Source of the DNA: Notoacmeibacter marinus
Lineage (GTDB): Bacteria > Pseudomonadota > Alphaproteobacteria > Rhizobiales > Rhizobiaceae
NCBI RefSeq assembly: GCF_002238045.1
Contig: NZ_NBYO01000001.1
Span: 930,001-994,000 of the forward strand
Direction of reading: 5' to 3'
Length of the DNA stretch: 64,000 bases
The position numbers were made by a program, and so were the translations under genes. Below, piece after piece: positions 1 through 9,241 of the stretch (its first letter is position 1; each line of letters starts with the position of its first letter). The notes beneath the pieces are model-generated. The model ran no database searches. It worked only from the letters and a program-made list of their open reading frames with translations, and was not told where the DNA came from.

Positions 1-870
1 ACCCGCAAGCTGGAGTTCCTGATGGCCGAGGCCGAGCTTCAGGGCGCCGAGATCGTGATGACGCAGGGCGCGACGCAATCGAACCACGCCCGCCAGACCG
101 CGGCCTTCGCCGCGAAGCTGGGCATGCAGTGCCATATCCTGCTGGAAGACCGCACCCAGTCCAACAACGCCAATTACAATCACAATGGCAATGTGTTGCT
201 GGACCATCTGCATGGCGCGACCACCGAGAAGCGGCCGGGCGGGCTCGACATGAATGCGGAGATGGAAAGGCTCGCCGAGCAGATGCGCGCCGACGGCAAG
301 AAGGTCTACACGATCCCTGGCGGCGGCTCGAACCCGACGGGCGCGCTCGGCTATGTCAATTGCGCGTTCGAACTGGTCGGCCAGGCCAATGATCGCGGCC
401 TGAAGATCGACCATATCGTCCATGCGACCGGCAGCGCCGGCACCCAGGCCGGCCTGATCGTCGGCCTGAAGGCGATCAATGCGCAAATTCCGCTTCTCGG
501 CATCGGCGTGCGCGCGCCCAAGCCGAAGCAGGAGGAAAACGTCTACAATCTGGCCGTCGCCACCGCCGAGAAGCTCGGCTGTCCGGGCGTGGTCCAGCGC
601 GAGGACGTGGTCGCCAATACCGATTATGTCGGCGAAGGCTACGGCATTCCGACCGAGAGCGGCATCGAGGCCATCCGGATGTTCGCGGAACTGGAAGCGA
701 TCCTGCTCGATCCGGTCTATTCGGCCAAGGGCGCGGCCGGCTTCATCGACCTGATCCGCAAGGGGCACTTCAAGAAGAGCGAGCGGGTCGTGTTCCTGCA
801 TACGGGCGGCTCGGTGGCCCTGTTCGGCTACGATTTCGCCTTCGATCACAGCGCCCGCTGGGTCGCCTGA
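1..870 (+). CDS. cuyA: L-cysteate sulfo-lyase / D-cysteine desulfhydrase family enzyme (5' partial)
   Basis: A PLP-dependent fold-type II lyase whose reading frame is open from base 1, so the true start lies outside the window. The first visible residues, TRKLEFLM, directly follow the family's GGNK segment, so the PLP-binding lysine is just beyond the edge. The motifs [10 protein letters not shown] and [11 protein letters not shown] are typical of the ACC deaminase/D-cysteine desulfhydrase family. Sequence alone does not separate D-cysteine desulfhydrase from L-cysteate sulfo-lyase. The next two genes, a YeiH/CuyZ-type exporter and RidA, favour cysteate cleavage to pyruvate, ammonia and sulfite. 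Family call is firm; substrate is inferred. Confidence 0.8.
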   Translation, partial: TRKLEFLMAEAELQGAEIVMTQGATQSNHARQTAAFAAKLGMQCHILLEDRTQSNNANYNHNGNVLLDHLHGATTEKRPGGLDMNAEMERLAEQMRADGKKVYTIPGGGSNPTGALGYVNCAFELVGQANDRGLKIDHIVHATGSAGTQAGLIVGLKAINAQIPLLGIGVRAPKPKQEENVYNLAVATAEKLGCPGVVQREDVVANTDYVGEGYGIPTESGIEAIRMFAELEAILLDPVYSAKGAAGFIDLIRKGHFKKSERVVFLHTGGSVALFGYDFAFDHSARWVA

Positions 871-891
871 GCGGTCCGCCAACGCCCATTC

Positions 892-917
892 GGCGCCGCC
901 GGCCCGGCCGGGGCGCC
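892..917 (+). promoter_or_regulatory. GC-rich intercistronic hairpin
   Basis: GGCGCC at 892-897 can pair with GGCGCC at 912-917 around a GC-rich interior, in the short gap between the lyase and exporter genes. No U-tract follows, so it is more likely an mRNA-stability or attenuation element than a terminator. It could also be chance in GC-rich DNA. Confidence 0.3.
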
Positions 918-935
918 CAACCGCAGGAAAAGCCG

Positions 936-1922
936 ATGGTATCGTCGATCCGGACGCGCTGGAACAGCCATTTTGGCGGCGTTCTTCTGGTTGCCGTGAT
1001 CGCCGCCGCGGCGACTTTCCTGTCGGAGCATTACGGCGCGCCGGCCATGCTGTTCGCCTTGCTGATCGGCATGGCCTTCCATTTCCTGAACGACGATCCG
1101 GCCTTCGCGCCGGGGCTTGAATTCTCCGCCAAGACCCTTCTTCGCCTCGGCGTCGGGCTTCTGGGCCTGCGGCTGACCGTTAGCGATGTGGAGAGCGTCG
1201 GGTTCACGGCGGTGGCCGCCGTCGTCGGTTTCGTGCTTGCCACGCTTGCCTGCGGCGCGGTGCTGGCCTTTCTGTTCGGCCGCCGGCTGGCCTTCGGCCT
1301 TCTGGCGGGCGGAAGCGTGGCGATCTGCGGCGCATCCGCCGCGCTCGCCATTTCTTCGGTACTGCCGGCGCGGGCCGAACGCGAGCACGATACGCTCTTC
1401 GTGGTGATCGGTGTCACGGCGCTGTCGACGGTCGCCATGATCGCCTATCCGATCCTCTTCCGCTCCATCGGCATGAGCGATCTGGAGGCCGGTTTCCTGA
1501 TCGGTGCGACCATTCACGATGTGGCGCAGGTCGTCGGCGCGGGCTATTCGATCAGCGAGGAGGCCGGCGTCATCGCCACCTTCGTCAAGATGGTCCGGGT
1601 GGCGCTTCTGCCCGTCGTGATGATCGTCGTCATGATGAGCTTTCGCGGCGCCCGGTCGCAGAAGGTTTCGCTGCCCTGGTTTCTGGTGATGTTCATCGTG
1701 CTGGCGATCGTGACCAATACGGGTATGGTGCCGATCCCCGTGAACGAAACCGTCGCGACCCTGTCGCGCTGGTGCCTGGTGATCGCCATATCGGCGCTCG
1801 GCGTGAAGACCAGTCTTGCCACCATCCTGCGCGTCAAACCGAGCTACGGCATCATTCTGGTGACCGAAACGCTCTTTCTCCTGGCCCTGGCCGTGGCCTT
1901 CATCTTCACCATAGGCCTCTGA
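936..1922 (+). CDS. cuyZ: YeiH/UPF0324 family exporter, CuyZ-like
   Basis: A 328-residue integral membrane protein of the YeiH 'putative sulfate exporter' family (Cons_hypoth698). It has about ten hydrophobic segments and the family motifs KTLLRLGVGLLGLRL (about residue 66), GGSVAICGASAALAI (about 126) and GATIHDVAQVVGAGY (about 191). Some members sit beside cysteate sulfo-lyase genes and are proposed to export the sulfite released. It begins 65 bases after the lyase stop and is followed 23 bases later by ridA on the same strand, so an operon is likely. The exported ion is inferred from context. Confidence 0.75.
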   Translation: MVSSIRTRWNSHFGGVLLVAVIAAAATFLSEHYGAPAMLFALLIGMAFHFLNDDPAFAPGLEFSAKTLLRLGVGLLGLRLTVSDVESVGFTAVAAVVGFVLATLACGAVLAFLFGRRLAFGLLAGGSVAICGASAALAISSVLPARAEREHDTLFVVIGVTALSTVAMIAYPILFRSIGMSDLEAGFLIGATIHDVAQVVGAGYSISEEAGVIATFVKMVRVALLPVVMIVVMMSFRGARSQKVSLPWFLVMFIVLAIVTNTGMVPIPVNETVATLSRWCLVIAISALGVKTSLATILRVKPSYGIILVTETLFLLALAVAFIFTIGL

Positions 1923-1945
1923 ACCAAGCCCGAAAAGGAACGACC

Positions 1946-2296
1946 ATGACCGAAATCGAACGCCACCACACTTCCGAACGCATGAGCCAGATCGTCACCT
2001 ATGGCAATATGATCTATCTGGCTGGCCAGGTGGCGGCGCCTGGCGCGAGCGTTACCGAGCAGACCCAGGGCATACTCGACAAGATCGACGCGCTTCTGGC
2101 CGAAGCCGGCAGCAGCAAGGAAAACATCCTGCAGGCGATCATCTGGCTGGCCTCGATGGACGATTTCGCGGAAATGAACGCGGTGTGGGATGCCTGGGTG
2201 CCGGCCGGCAAGGCGCCGACACGCGCCTGCGGCGGCGCACCGCTGGCGACGCCCGACTACAAGGTCGAGATCATCATCACCGCCGTGCGCAGCTGA
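1946..2296 (+). CDS. ridA: RidA family enamine/imine deaminase
   Basis: A 116-residue RidA (YjgF/YER057c/UK114) protein. It carries the family signatures IYLAGQVA near residue 23, a conserved arginine within APTRACGGAPLA near residue 93, and the C-terminal KVEIIITAV strand. RidA hydrolyses reactive enamines such as 2-aminoacrylate. That is the intermediate expected from PLP-dependent beta-elimination by the upstream lyase, so its position is mechanistically sensible. The ATG at 1946 follows AAAAGGAACG and gives the normal family length. The 256 bases after it hold no recognised gene. Confidence 0.88.
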   Translation: MTEIERHHTSERMSQIVTYGNMIYLAGQVAAPGASVTEQTQGILDKIDALLAEAGSSKENILQAIIWLASMDDFAEMNAVWDAWVPAGKAPTRACGGAPLATPDYKVEIIITAVRS

Positions 2297-2552
2297 AAAC
2301 CGCGCGCGATGGGAGGCAGCGGGAGCACGTCAGCTTCGCAACGCCCGGCAAAGGCGGTTCCTCCTCCCTACCGCGCCGGTTGCGGCGCAGGCGGCTCCGT
2401 CCGCTTACGAGATCGCGAAAGGGTCCAAACTCGATGTGCGCGACCGGGCAGGCCATCGCGGCTGTCGCTAACGATCCCGATATAATCTCGTTCACCATGA
2501 AACCGGGCAGCCGTCCCAACCAGATCGCCAGGATTTGGGGGGATAGCGGCCT

Positions 2553-3215
2553 TCACTGACTGGTTTTTGGTCCGTAGCCTGAGAATTCGACCAGCACCGC
2601 ATCGATCTCTTCAGCGCTGAGAATATGCGGTTCTCCGCCAATCCGGCTCATAATGTCCATGCGCGCCAGCACTTCGAGTTCCTCAAGGCGCCATAGCGCC
2701 CGCTCCAGCGTTTCGCCGACGACGACGGCGCCGTGATTGGCCATCAGGCATCCATGGCGCTCAGCCATCGTGTCGACCACGGCGTCCGCGAGCACCGAAC
2801 CGCCAAACAGGTGATAAGGCGCGAGAGGAACCGTATCGCCGCCAAAAGCTGCGATCATGTAATGGCAGGCCAGAATGGGTCGGCGCTGGATCGCGATGGC
2901 GCCGGCATGCGGGGGATGGGCATGAACAACGGCCTGCATGGACGGCTTGGCGCGCAGCAGGGCCTGGTGAAACCGCCATTCGGTGGATGGCTTGAACGTC
3001 TGGGGCGGGATCGGACCGTCGATCGGCATGCGGACCATCATGTCCGCCGTCAGGCGATCATAGGGCACGCCAGAAGGGGTGATCAGCATCTCGTCACCGT
3101 CGATCCGCTGGGAGATGTTGCCGGACGTCCCCTGGTTGATGCCGCGCTGGTTCATCCATCGGCAGGCTTCGATGATCGCTTGCCGAACCTCGACGGTGTC
3201 AGTGGCGGAAGGCAT
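2553..3215 (-). CDS. ald2: class II aldolase, probable 5-methylthioribulose/5-deoxyribulose 1-phosphate aldolase
   Basis: A 220-residue zinc-dependent class II (fuculose-phosphate type) aldolase. The GTSGNIS phosphate-binding loop is at 29-35, the likely acid/base Glu at E79 (STEWRFHQ), and zinc ligands at H98, H100 (VVHAHPPH) and H161 (ANHGAVVVG). As the last gene of mtnK-mtnA-sorC-ald, it probably cleaves 5-methylthioribulose-1-phosphate or 5-deoxyribulose-1-phosphate to DHAP plus an aldehyde, as in the DHAP shunt described for Rhodospirillum rubrum and pathogenic E. coli. No mtnB, mtnC or mtnD is visible here, which argues against the classical methionine salvage route. The family is certain; the substrate is contextual. 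Confidence 0.85.
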   Translation of the reverse strand: MPSATDTVEVRQAIIEACRWMNQRGINQGTSGNISQRIDGDEMLITPSGVPYDRLTADMMVRMPIDGPIPPQTFKPSTEWRFHQALLRAKPSMQAVVHAHPPHAGAIAIQRRPILACHYMIAAFGGDTVPLAPYHLFGGSVLADAVVDTMAERHGCLMANHGAVVVGETLERALWRLEELEVLARMDIMSRIGGEPHILSAEEIDAVLVEFSGYGPKTSQ

Positions 3216-3220
3216 GAATG

Positions 3221-4204
3221 TCAGTCTCCGAGCAGGGTTTGCGCCGTGTCGCTGCAGGTCGCGAAGTGGGTTGCGTAGCCGCCGAGTATGGCAGCACGCG
3301 ATGGAGGAACGCGCTCGCGCCCCGAAGCGACGAGAAGGCCGAGCGACTTGCCGCGCATCTGGTCCAGCGTGACGCCAATCATCCGTTCCTCGATCTCCGT
3401 TGGAATCGGCGCGCCATTTGCATCGATCAGTCGAGCGCAGATGACGCCTGTCGCGCCCTCGCCGCGATATCGAGCAAGCTCCTCGGTGGTCAGAAGACCG
3501 GTCCTGCGTATGTGGCTGTCGTCGTCGACCGTACCGCAGGCAAAAATCACCTTGTTGCAGGATGCGACGGCGTCGAGCTGTGTGGCGACGACCGGCTCTT
3601 CCTTCAACCGCTCGGTCAGGTCGCGGTCGGAAAGCAGCAGCGGCACATGAAGATTGCTGAGATTGGCGCTGAACCGCGCTGCAAGAGCCGCGGCGCAGGT
3701 CTCGGCAGCAAAGCCCATCGCCGCAGGGCGAGAGCCGACGAGCTGGACAATGGTCAAATCATCGATTGGCTGACGCGGTGCGGCGTCCGCGACCCGTGAG
3801 ATCGTCTCGCCCCACGCCACGCCGAGCCGGTCGCCCGGTTCGAGCAGATGGGGCAGCCAGTCCGCCGCCGCGCGCGCAACCCGGTCATAGCTGCGGTCGG
3901 GTTCGTCCGAAGCCGAGGGGACGACAAGAACCTGCTGCAGACCGAAGCGTTCTCGCAAGCGCTCCGCAAGGCGGTGATTGAGAAAAATCTGCGTGTCGAG
4001 CGTCACGCGAACATAGTCGCGGCGTCGCGCCTCGGCGAGGTAGTTGACCACGGTCGCGCGACTGACACCCAGACGCGCCGCGATCTCATTTTGGTTCATG
4101 CCCTCGTGAAAGTAGCACCAACTCGCCTCGACGATCGCATCGTCCTGACGGATCGTACGGCGCTCCGGCGCGCATTCGTTCGGCTGGTTGCGGGCCGGAC
4201 TCAT
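3221..4204 (-). CDS. SorC/DeoR-type sugar-responsive transcriptional regulator
   Basis: A 327-residue SorC-family regulator. An N-terminal helix-turn-helix (about 30-65, with MNQNEIAARLGVSRATVVNYL) is followed by a sugar-phosphate-binding domain (LGVAWGETISRVADA near 120, QLVGSR near 145, and the terminal LLVASGRERVPP/AILGGYATHFAT region). It lies in the operon, 3 bases from mtnA and 5 bases from the aldolase gene. A phosphorylated pathway intermediate is therefore a reasonable effector. The inverted repeat at 6641-6658 in the divergent promoter is a candidate operator. Confidence 0.88.
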   Translation of the reverse strand: MSPARNQPNECAPERRTIRQDDAIVEASWCYFHEGMNQNEIAARLGVSRATVVNYLAEARRRDYVRVTLDTQIFLNHRLAERLRERFGLQQVLVVPSASDEPDRSYDRVARAAADWLPHLLEPGDRLGVAWGETISRVADAAPRQPIDDLTIVQLVGSRPAAMGFAAETCAAALAARFSANLSNLHVPLLLSDRDLTERLKEEPVVATQLDAVASCNKVIFACGTVDDDSHIRRTGLLTTEELARYRGEGATGVICARLIDANGAPIPTEIEERMIGVTLDQMRGKSLGLLVASGRERVPPSRAAILGGYATHFATCSDTAQTLLGD

Positions 4205-4207
4205 GGT

Positions 4208-5311
4208 CTACTCGGCCGCTTGCGCCATTTCCGGGAACAGGCCGGCGAGACCTTCCGTCGTGGCAGCGCACACACCGCGTTCCGTGATGAGCCCGGTGAC
4301 AAGGCGGTTTGGCGTCACGTCGAAAGCGTGGTTGGCGCCCTCGGTCCCATCCGGCGTCACCTGAACCGAGGCAATAGAGCCGTTGTCGAGCTTGCCCTGA
4401 ATATGGGTCGTCTCACGCGGGTCGCGTTCCTCGATCGGAATTTCCGCGACACCGTCCTCCACCGTCCAATCGATGGTGGGAGATGGAAGCGCGACATAGA
4501 AGGGCACGCCATTGTCATGCGCGGCGAGCGCTTTCAGATAGGTGCCGATTTTGTTGCAGACATCGCCGCGCCGGGTCGTTCGATCGGTGCCGGTAATGAC
4601 CATGTCCACCTGTCCGTGCTGCATCAGATGGCCGCCGGCATTATCGGTGATGTATGTGTGGGCGATGCCATGGCTTCCAAGCTCCCATGAGGTCAGCGCA
4701 CCTTGGCATCGCGGTCGTGTCTCGTCGACCCAGACGTGAAGCGGAATGCCCTCGTCATGGGCGCGATACATCGGAGCGGTTGCGGTGCCCCAATCGACCG
4801 TGGCGATCCAGCCGGCATTGCAATGAGTGAGGATGCGCACTGGCTCGCCGGCAGGCTTTTTCGCTGCGATCTGGCGAATGAGGGCAAGGCCATTCTCGCC
4901 GATGGCACGGCAGATGCCGACATCCTCCTCAGAAATCTCATGCGCCAGTTTCAACGCAGCATCCTTGCGGTCCGCTTCCGCAATGGCGCGCAGCGTGGCG
5001 CGACAGCGGTCGAGCGCCCAGCGCAGATTGATGGCGGTCGGCCGCGTTGCGTTCAGATATGACCAGGCCTTGTCCATGCTTTCGTCCGATGGATCGTTGG
5101 CCATGGCGAGGGCCATCCCGTAAGCAGCCGTGGCGCCGATCAATGGCGCGCCGCGCACTCTCATCTCGACGATTGCGGTCGCGAAGGCTTCGATGGTTTC
5201 GACGGACTCGATGCGAAAGTCATGCGGCAGCCAGCGCTGATCGATAATCTGCAGCGACCCTTTGCTCTCGTCCCACCAGAGGGAGCGATAATGCGTTCCG
5301 TCGACTTTCAC
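4208..5311 (-). CDS. mtnA: 5-methylthioribose-1-phosphate isomerase
   Basis: A 367-residue MtnA of the eIF2B-alpha-like isomerase fold that converts methylthioribose-1-phosphate to methylthioribulose-1-phosphate. Visible signatures are [15 protein letters not shown] near 51, the catalytic cysteine C164 in LTHCNAG, and the catalytic aspartate D243 in [12 protein letters not shown]. Length and motifs are standard. Its ATG overlaps the mtnK stop by four bases (ATGA), indicating translational coupling. The same enzyme is known to act on 5-deoxyribose-1-phosphate in DHAP-shunt organisms. Confidence 0.94.
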   Translation of the reverse strand: MKVDGTHYRSLWWDESKGSLQIIDQRWLPHDFRIESVETIEAFATAIVEMRVRGAPLIGATAAYGMALAMANDPSDESMDKAWSYLNATRPTAINLRWALDRCRATLRAIAEADRKDAALKLAHEISEEDVGICRAIGENGLALIRQIAAKKPAGEPVRILTHCNAGWIATVDWGTATAPMYRAHDEGIPLHVWVDETRPRCQGALTSWELGSHGIAHTYITDNAGGHLMQHGQVDMVITGTDRTTRRGDVCNKIGTYLKALAAHDNGVPFYVALPSPTIDWTVEDGVAEIPIEERDPRETTHIQGKLDNGSIASVQVTPDGTEGANHAFDVTPNRLVTGLITERGVCAATTEGLAGLFPEMAQAAE

Positions 5312-6570
5312 AGGACGTTCCTTTCATTGTATTGGCGCGCCAGCGAGCAAAGAGCTTGCGCATCGGCGAAGCTTTCCGCGTTCAGGATGAGTTCGGCGCC
5401 CATCGTCAGGTTTCTCGCTTCGAGCGGAGCGCGTATGCGCACATCCTCTATGTCTTCGAAGTCGGCATTGTGGGCCAGGGAAAGGCATCGGCGATGCATC
5501 TCGATGCCACAGAAGCTGATCGCGTCCGTCCAGATGTCGCCCAGCAGTGCGTTGCAGGCCGGCATCGGATCGTGGCCCTGCCCCTCAAACAGCACTTGGG
5601 GATAGAACATGCCCTGGCGTTCATCCCGCCAAAGCCGGCGGAACTCATCCTGGAAGGTTTCGAAGGTCGCTTCGATGACCGATAGGATCCACTCCTGATA
5701 CCCGGCGAGATCGGCTTGCGAACGATGCGCAGGCTGGCTGAAATAGGCCATGAGAAAATTGGCGGTCAGCATGCCGATATCGAAGCCGAATGGCCCGTAT
5801 TGCACAAACTCGGGATCGATGATTCTAGCTTCGGTTTCGGTGGCCATGATCGATCCGGAGTGAAGATCGCCATGAAGCATCGTCTCGGTATTGGAGGCAA
5901 ATTTCGTCATCATTCGCTGAACACGCATCTTCAGATCCACATTGCCACGCAGGTCGGCAACGACCGGGTCCAACCCGTCGGTATGCGCGTTCATCTCGGC
6001 GTCGAAATAGGGATCGGTGAAAACCAGCGCTTCCGTGATCGCTGGAATTGCGACATTGCCCGCGAAAAGCGCGACATCGGCCTTCTTGTCGGCACTCTGC
6101 ATGTAGAGTTCCGAGCCGTAGAACGCCGTGCGCGCGCAGAACCGGCCAAGAATTGCGCCGAGATCGACAACCTTCTCTCCGGCGATCAGCTTGCGACGCA
6201 AGATCACGTGAGGGGAGAGAAACTCCATCACAATAAGCGCTTGGGCTTCGTCGAAATGGTAGATTTCCGGCACCAAACCTGGATCGCGCGCGGCCTGTCG
6301 GCTTAATGCGTGATACTCGTAAAATGCGCGGTAAAGCGGAAGCGGCCAGCTATCTCCGACTAGGCGGACATAGGGTAACGCCTGTTTCGCGATAACCGTC
6401 TCGTCCGGACCTTCAACTATGAAAACAAGGTTGAGGTTGCCGTCGCCAACTTCGCGAACCGACCAGCCATCGGCGTTGCCGCCAAGACGGCTCCTGACCG
6501 CGTCGACTGCGCCCAGATGCGCGCCGATCGTTTCAACGCTCAGCGTTTTGTACGAATTGTCCTCGGGCAT
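5308..6570 (-). CDS. mtnK: S-methyl-5-thioribose kinase
   Basis: A 420-residue MtnK, an APH/protein-kinase-like enzyme that phosphorylates the anomeric oxygen of 5-methylthioribose. Supporting motifs are NLNLVFIV near 46 (nucleotide loop), [12 protein letters not shown] near 236 (catalytic Asp in HGDLH) and [19 protein letters not shown] near 250 (metal-binding Asp and the MtnK-typical DPEF). It is the first gene of the four-gene minus-strand operon and faces the ABC importer genes across a 124-base divergent promoter. The ATG at 6570 follows GAGGAGGGGT. Confidence 0.94.
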   Translation of the reverse strand: MPEDNSYKTLSVETIGAHLGAVDAVRSRLGGNADGWSVREVGDGNLNLVFIVEGPDETVIAKQALPYVRLVGDSWPLPLYRAFYEYHALSRQAARDPGLVPEIYHFDEAQALIVMEFLSPHVILRRKLIAGEKVVDLGAILGRFCARTAFYGSELYMQSADKKADVALFAGNVAIPAITEALVFTDPYFDAEMNAHTDGLDPVVADLRGNVDLKMRVQRMMTKFASNTETMLHGDLHSGSIMATETEARIIDPEFVQYGPFGFDIGMLTANFLMAYFSQPAHRSQADLAGYQEWILSVIEATFETFQDEFRRLWRDERQGMFYPQVLFEGQGHDPMPACNALLGDIWTDAISFCGIEMHRRCLSLAHNADFEDIEDVRIRAPLEARNLTMGAELILNAESFADAQALCSLARQYNERNVL

Positions 6571-6640
6571 GCGGACCCCTCCTCAATTCTCCAGCCTCCA
6601 TTTTTACAATAGTCAGGTCGTTTGACAAGTGTATAATTCT

Positions 6641-6658
6641 ACGGCAGTGTCATGCCGT
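6641..6658. promoter_or_regulatory. inverted repeat in mtnK/ABC divergent promoter (candidate SorC operator)
   Basis: ACGGCA-N6-TGCCGT is a perfect six-base inverted repeat directly 3' of a TATAAT at 6632-6637, in the 6571-6694 divergent region. Its position just downstream of a -10-like box suits repression of the importer operon. Assignment to the SorC regulator is inference. Confidence 0.4.
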
Positions 6659-6694
6659 GGAGAGGGGTCGGATGAACGGCCGGAGGAGCGATAC

Positions 6695-8194
6695 TTGGCA
6701 AAAGCCTTGGAAATCAGCGGGCTGGAGAAGTCGTTCGGCAGGAACCACGTCCTGCGGGGAATCGATCTGGTTCTGCGATCCAGGGAGGTAACGGTGCTTA
6801 TGGGCGCCAACGGCGCCGGCAAATCGACGCTGGTCAAGGTGATTTGCGGCTATCACAGCGCCGATGGCGGAAGCCTCGAACTCGCAGGCGAGCCGTTCCA
6901 TCCCCAGGATGCCGCCGATGCCATCTCGAAGGGCGTCGTGACGGTGCACCAGTCGATCGACGATGGGGTCATTCCCGATCTCGACGTCGCCAACAATCTC
7001 ATGCTGGACCGATTGGCCAAACCGGGTAGCGGACTTTTCGTACGCGAGCGGAAAATGCGGCGGGAAGCCAGGCGTATCGCGGAAAGCATGGGCCTGCATC
7101 TCGATGTAACCGCACGCGTCGCAGATCTCGAAGTGGCCGATCGGCAGATGATCGCGATCGCTCGTGCAATGGTCGGCGATCCGAAACTTCTTATCCTGGA
7201 CGAGCCGACATCTTCGCTTTCCGCGACAGAGGCCGACCGCCTTTTCTCGCTGATCGACCGGCTTCGGGACCAAGGGGTCGCCATCCTCTACATATCGCAC
7301 CGCATGTCGGACATAAGGCGCATCGCCGACCGCATCGTCACGATGCGTGACGGCGCCGTATCGGGTGTCTTCGAAGCCGACAATCTGGATTATGAAGGCG
7401 CTGTCACAGCCATGCTCGGCCATCGGATGACCGAGGTCGATATCGATCCGGTGGCTGTCGATACGCCAATTCTCCAATTGAACGACATTGTCCTGCGCCA
7501 GGGCGCCGCGCCCATCGATGCAAGCTTTCATGATGGCGAGGTCGTTGCCATCACCGGCCTTCTCGGCAGCGGCAAAACCAGGCTCGCCGAAATTCTCTTC
7601 GGGCTCGCCGAGCCGTTGGCCGGCCGCTTGCGTCTCGATGGCAAGCCCTATGCGCCACGCTCTGCCCGCGAGGCGGTTTCGAGCGGCGTCTTCATGTCAC
7701 CGAAAGACCGCGCCGCCAATGCGGTAATCGGCGCATTCGACATTGCCGACAATATGACGCTCCCATTCCTCGAGGCCTTCAGCCGACTGTCATTTGTGAA
7801 GACCCGCGCCCAGCGGAATGCTGCGGATGGAATGATCGATCGGATCGGCGTGGTCTGTCAGTCTGCCGAGGACGGGATCGGGACGCTTTCGGGTGGCAAC
7901 CAGCAAAAGGCGATGATTGCGCGCTGGCTCCTGAAGCCTTGTCGCGCGCTGCTGCTGGACGAGCCTTTTCAGGGTGTCGATATCGGCGCGCGTCGCGATA
8001 TCGGCCGCCACATCCGTCAGACCGCGAAGGGGCGGACGACCATCGTCTTTGTCGCCGAAATCGATGAAGCGCTGGAAATTGCCGACCGCATCGTGATTTT
8101 GAACGAAGGAGCTGTTGCTGGTGAACACATCAACCGAGACATCGACCTCACAAGAATGGTGGCGGAAGTCTCCGGGCAGCAAGACGCAGCGTGA
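6695..8194 (+). CDS. sugar ABC importer ATPase (RbsA/MglA type, tandem domains)
   Basis: A 499-residue double ABC ATPase. Domain 1 has Walker A GANGAGKST and a Walker B LLILDEPTSS; its signature is degenerate (VADRQMIAIARAM). Domain 2 has the usual weak P-loop GLLGSGKT, a strong LSGGNQQKAMIARW signature and LLLDEPFQGVDIGARRDI. The TTG at 6695 is preferred because GGAGG lies 8 bases upstream at 6682-6686 and the length then matches RbsA; an upstream ATG in frame would add an unsupported tail. With the permease and binding protein it forms a CUT2-type importer facing mtnK, so methylthioribose, 5-deoxyribose or a related nucleoside sugar is the likely cargo. Confidence 0.9.
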   Translation: MAKALEISGLEKSFGRNHVLRGIDLVLRSREVTVLMGANGAGKSTLVKVICGYHSADGGSLELAGEPFHPQDAADAISKGVVTVHQSIDDGVIPDLDVANNLMLDRLAKPGSGLFVRERKMRREARRIAESMGLHLDVTARVADLEVADRQMIAIARAMVGDPKLLILDEPTSSLSATEADRLFSLIDRLRDQGVAILYISHRMSDIRRIADRIVTMRDGAVSGVFEADNLDYEGAVTAMLGHRMTEVDIDPVAVDTPILQLNDIVLRQGAAPIDASFHDGEVVAITGLLGSGKTRLAEILFGLAEPLAGRLRLDGKPYAPRSAREAVSSGVFMSPKDRAANAVIGAFDIADNMTLPFLEAFSRLSFVKTRAQRNAADGMIDRIGVVCQSAEDGIGTLSGGNQQKAMIARWLLKPCRALLLDEPFQGVDIGARRDIGRHIRQTAKGRTTIVFVAEIDEALEIADRIVILNEGAVAGEHINRDIDLTRMVAEVSGQQDAA

Positions 8195-8198
8195 TAGC

Positions 8199-9215
8199 AT
8201 GAGCGGCGAGCGTCTTCTGAATTTTGCGATCCGATATGGATTCCTGATCCTGCTGATCGGGATGGTCCTGTTCTTCAGTTTTGCGGCAAATGGTTTTGCC
8301 AGCCCGCGCTCTGCGGTGTTCGTGCTGCAGTCCGTGGCGATCACCGGCATTCTTGCGCTCGGCGTCACCTGCACACTCGTGGTGGACGGGTTCGACCTGT
8401 CGATCGGTGCGGTGGCGACCTCCGCACTGATGCTCTCCGCCTATTCGATGGTGATCTTGGAGCAGTCCGCCTTCACGGCCATTGTACTCTGCCTCCTGAT
8501 GGGCGCCTTCGTCGGGCTCGTGAACGGCATCCTCATCGTCAAGTTTCGTGTTCCGGACCTGCTCGCCACCCTCGGCATGATGTTTCTGCTGATCGGCCTG
8601 CAGCGTATCCCAACGCAGGGCAATTCCATTGCCACCGGTATGAGCCTGTCCGCCGATTCGGTGGCTGAGGGTGTTTTTTCACCTGCATTTCTATGGCTTG
8701 GCCGGCATCGTTTCGATCTTGTCATCGAGCGACTCGTGCCGGTTCCGGTGGTGATCTTTCTTGTCATCGCGCTCGCCATCTGGGCCTTTCTGAGCCTGAC
8801 CCGACATGGTCGCCTCATGTATGCGATCGGATCGAACGAGCGTGCCGCGGCGCTCGTCGGTACGCCGGTCAGTCGCTACAAGATCGCGGCCTACATGATT
8901 TCGGGCGTTACGGCCTCGATCGGCGGCATCCTGCTCGCCGCACGGCTCGGCCGCGGCGATATTGCAAGCGGCACCAATCTGCTGCTCGACAGCGTCGCCG
9001 CCGCGCTTATCGGTTTTGCCGTTCTCGGCGCCGCTCGTCCAAACGCCTTTGGCACCGTTGTCGGCGCACTCTTTGTCGGCATCCTGCTGCAGGGCATGAC
9101 GATGATGAATGCGCCCTACTACACGCAGGATTTCGTCAAGGGCGCCGTCCTTGTCGTCGCACTCGTCTTCACCTTCTATCTGTCCTCGCGACGCGGGGCC
9201 GGTGGCAAGGTCTGA
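8199..9215 (+). CDS. sugar ABC importer permease (RbsC type)
   Basis: A 338-residue permease with about eight to ten hydrophobic segments and RbsC-family motifs: ALGVTCTLVVDGFDLSIGA near 57, LVNGILIVKF near 107, and YAIGSNERAAALVGT near 210. The ATG at 8199 starts 5 bases after the ATPase stop. An in-frame TTG at 8115, preceded by GAAGGA, could extend it by 28 residues into the ATPase gene, but the added residues look unlike the family. It should pair as a homodimer with the tandem ATPase. Confidence 0.88.
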   Translation: MSGERLLNFAIRYGFLILLIGMVLFFSFAANGFASPRSAVFVLQSVAITGILALGVTCTLVVDGFDLSIGAVATSALMLSAYSMVILEQSAFTAIVLCLLMGAFVGLVNGILIVKFRVPDLLATLGMMFLLIGLQRIPTQGNSIATGMSLSADSVAEGVFSPAFLWLGRHRFDLVIERLVPVPVVIFLVIALAIWAFLSLTRHGRLMYAIGSNERAAALVGTPVSRYKIAAYMISGVTASIGGILLAARLGRGDIASGTNLLLDSVAAALIGFAVLGAARPNAFGTVVGALFVGILLQGMTMMNAPYYTQDFVKGAVLVVALVFTFYLSSRRGAGGKV

Positions 9216-9241
9216 TTTCAGTTGAAAAGGGAGGAAACCTC

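Noticed and set aside
846-1517. 223-codon minus-strand frame over the exporter gene
   Set aside because: It is a low-complexity charged translation antisense to a well-supported membrane protein; typical shadow in GC-rich DNA.
2297-2552. Possible small gene between ridA and the aldolase
   Set aside because: Several short frames overlap here, but none has a start with ribosome-binding site and a recognisable product.
6622-6637. TTGACA and TATAAT as a sigma70 promoter
   Set aside because: The hexamers are only 4 bases apart, far from the usual 16-18, so they cannot form one promoter; the TATAAT may be used with another -35.
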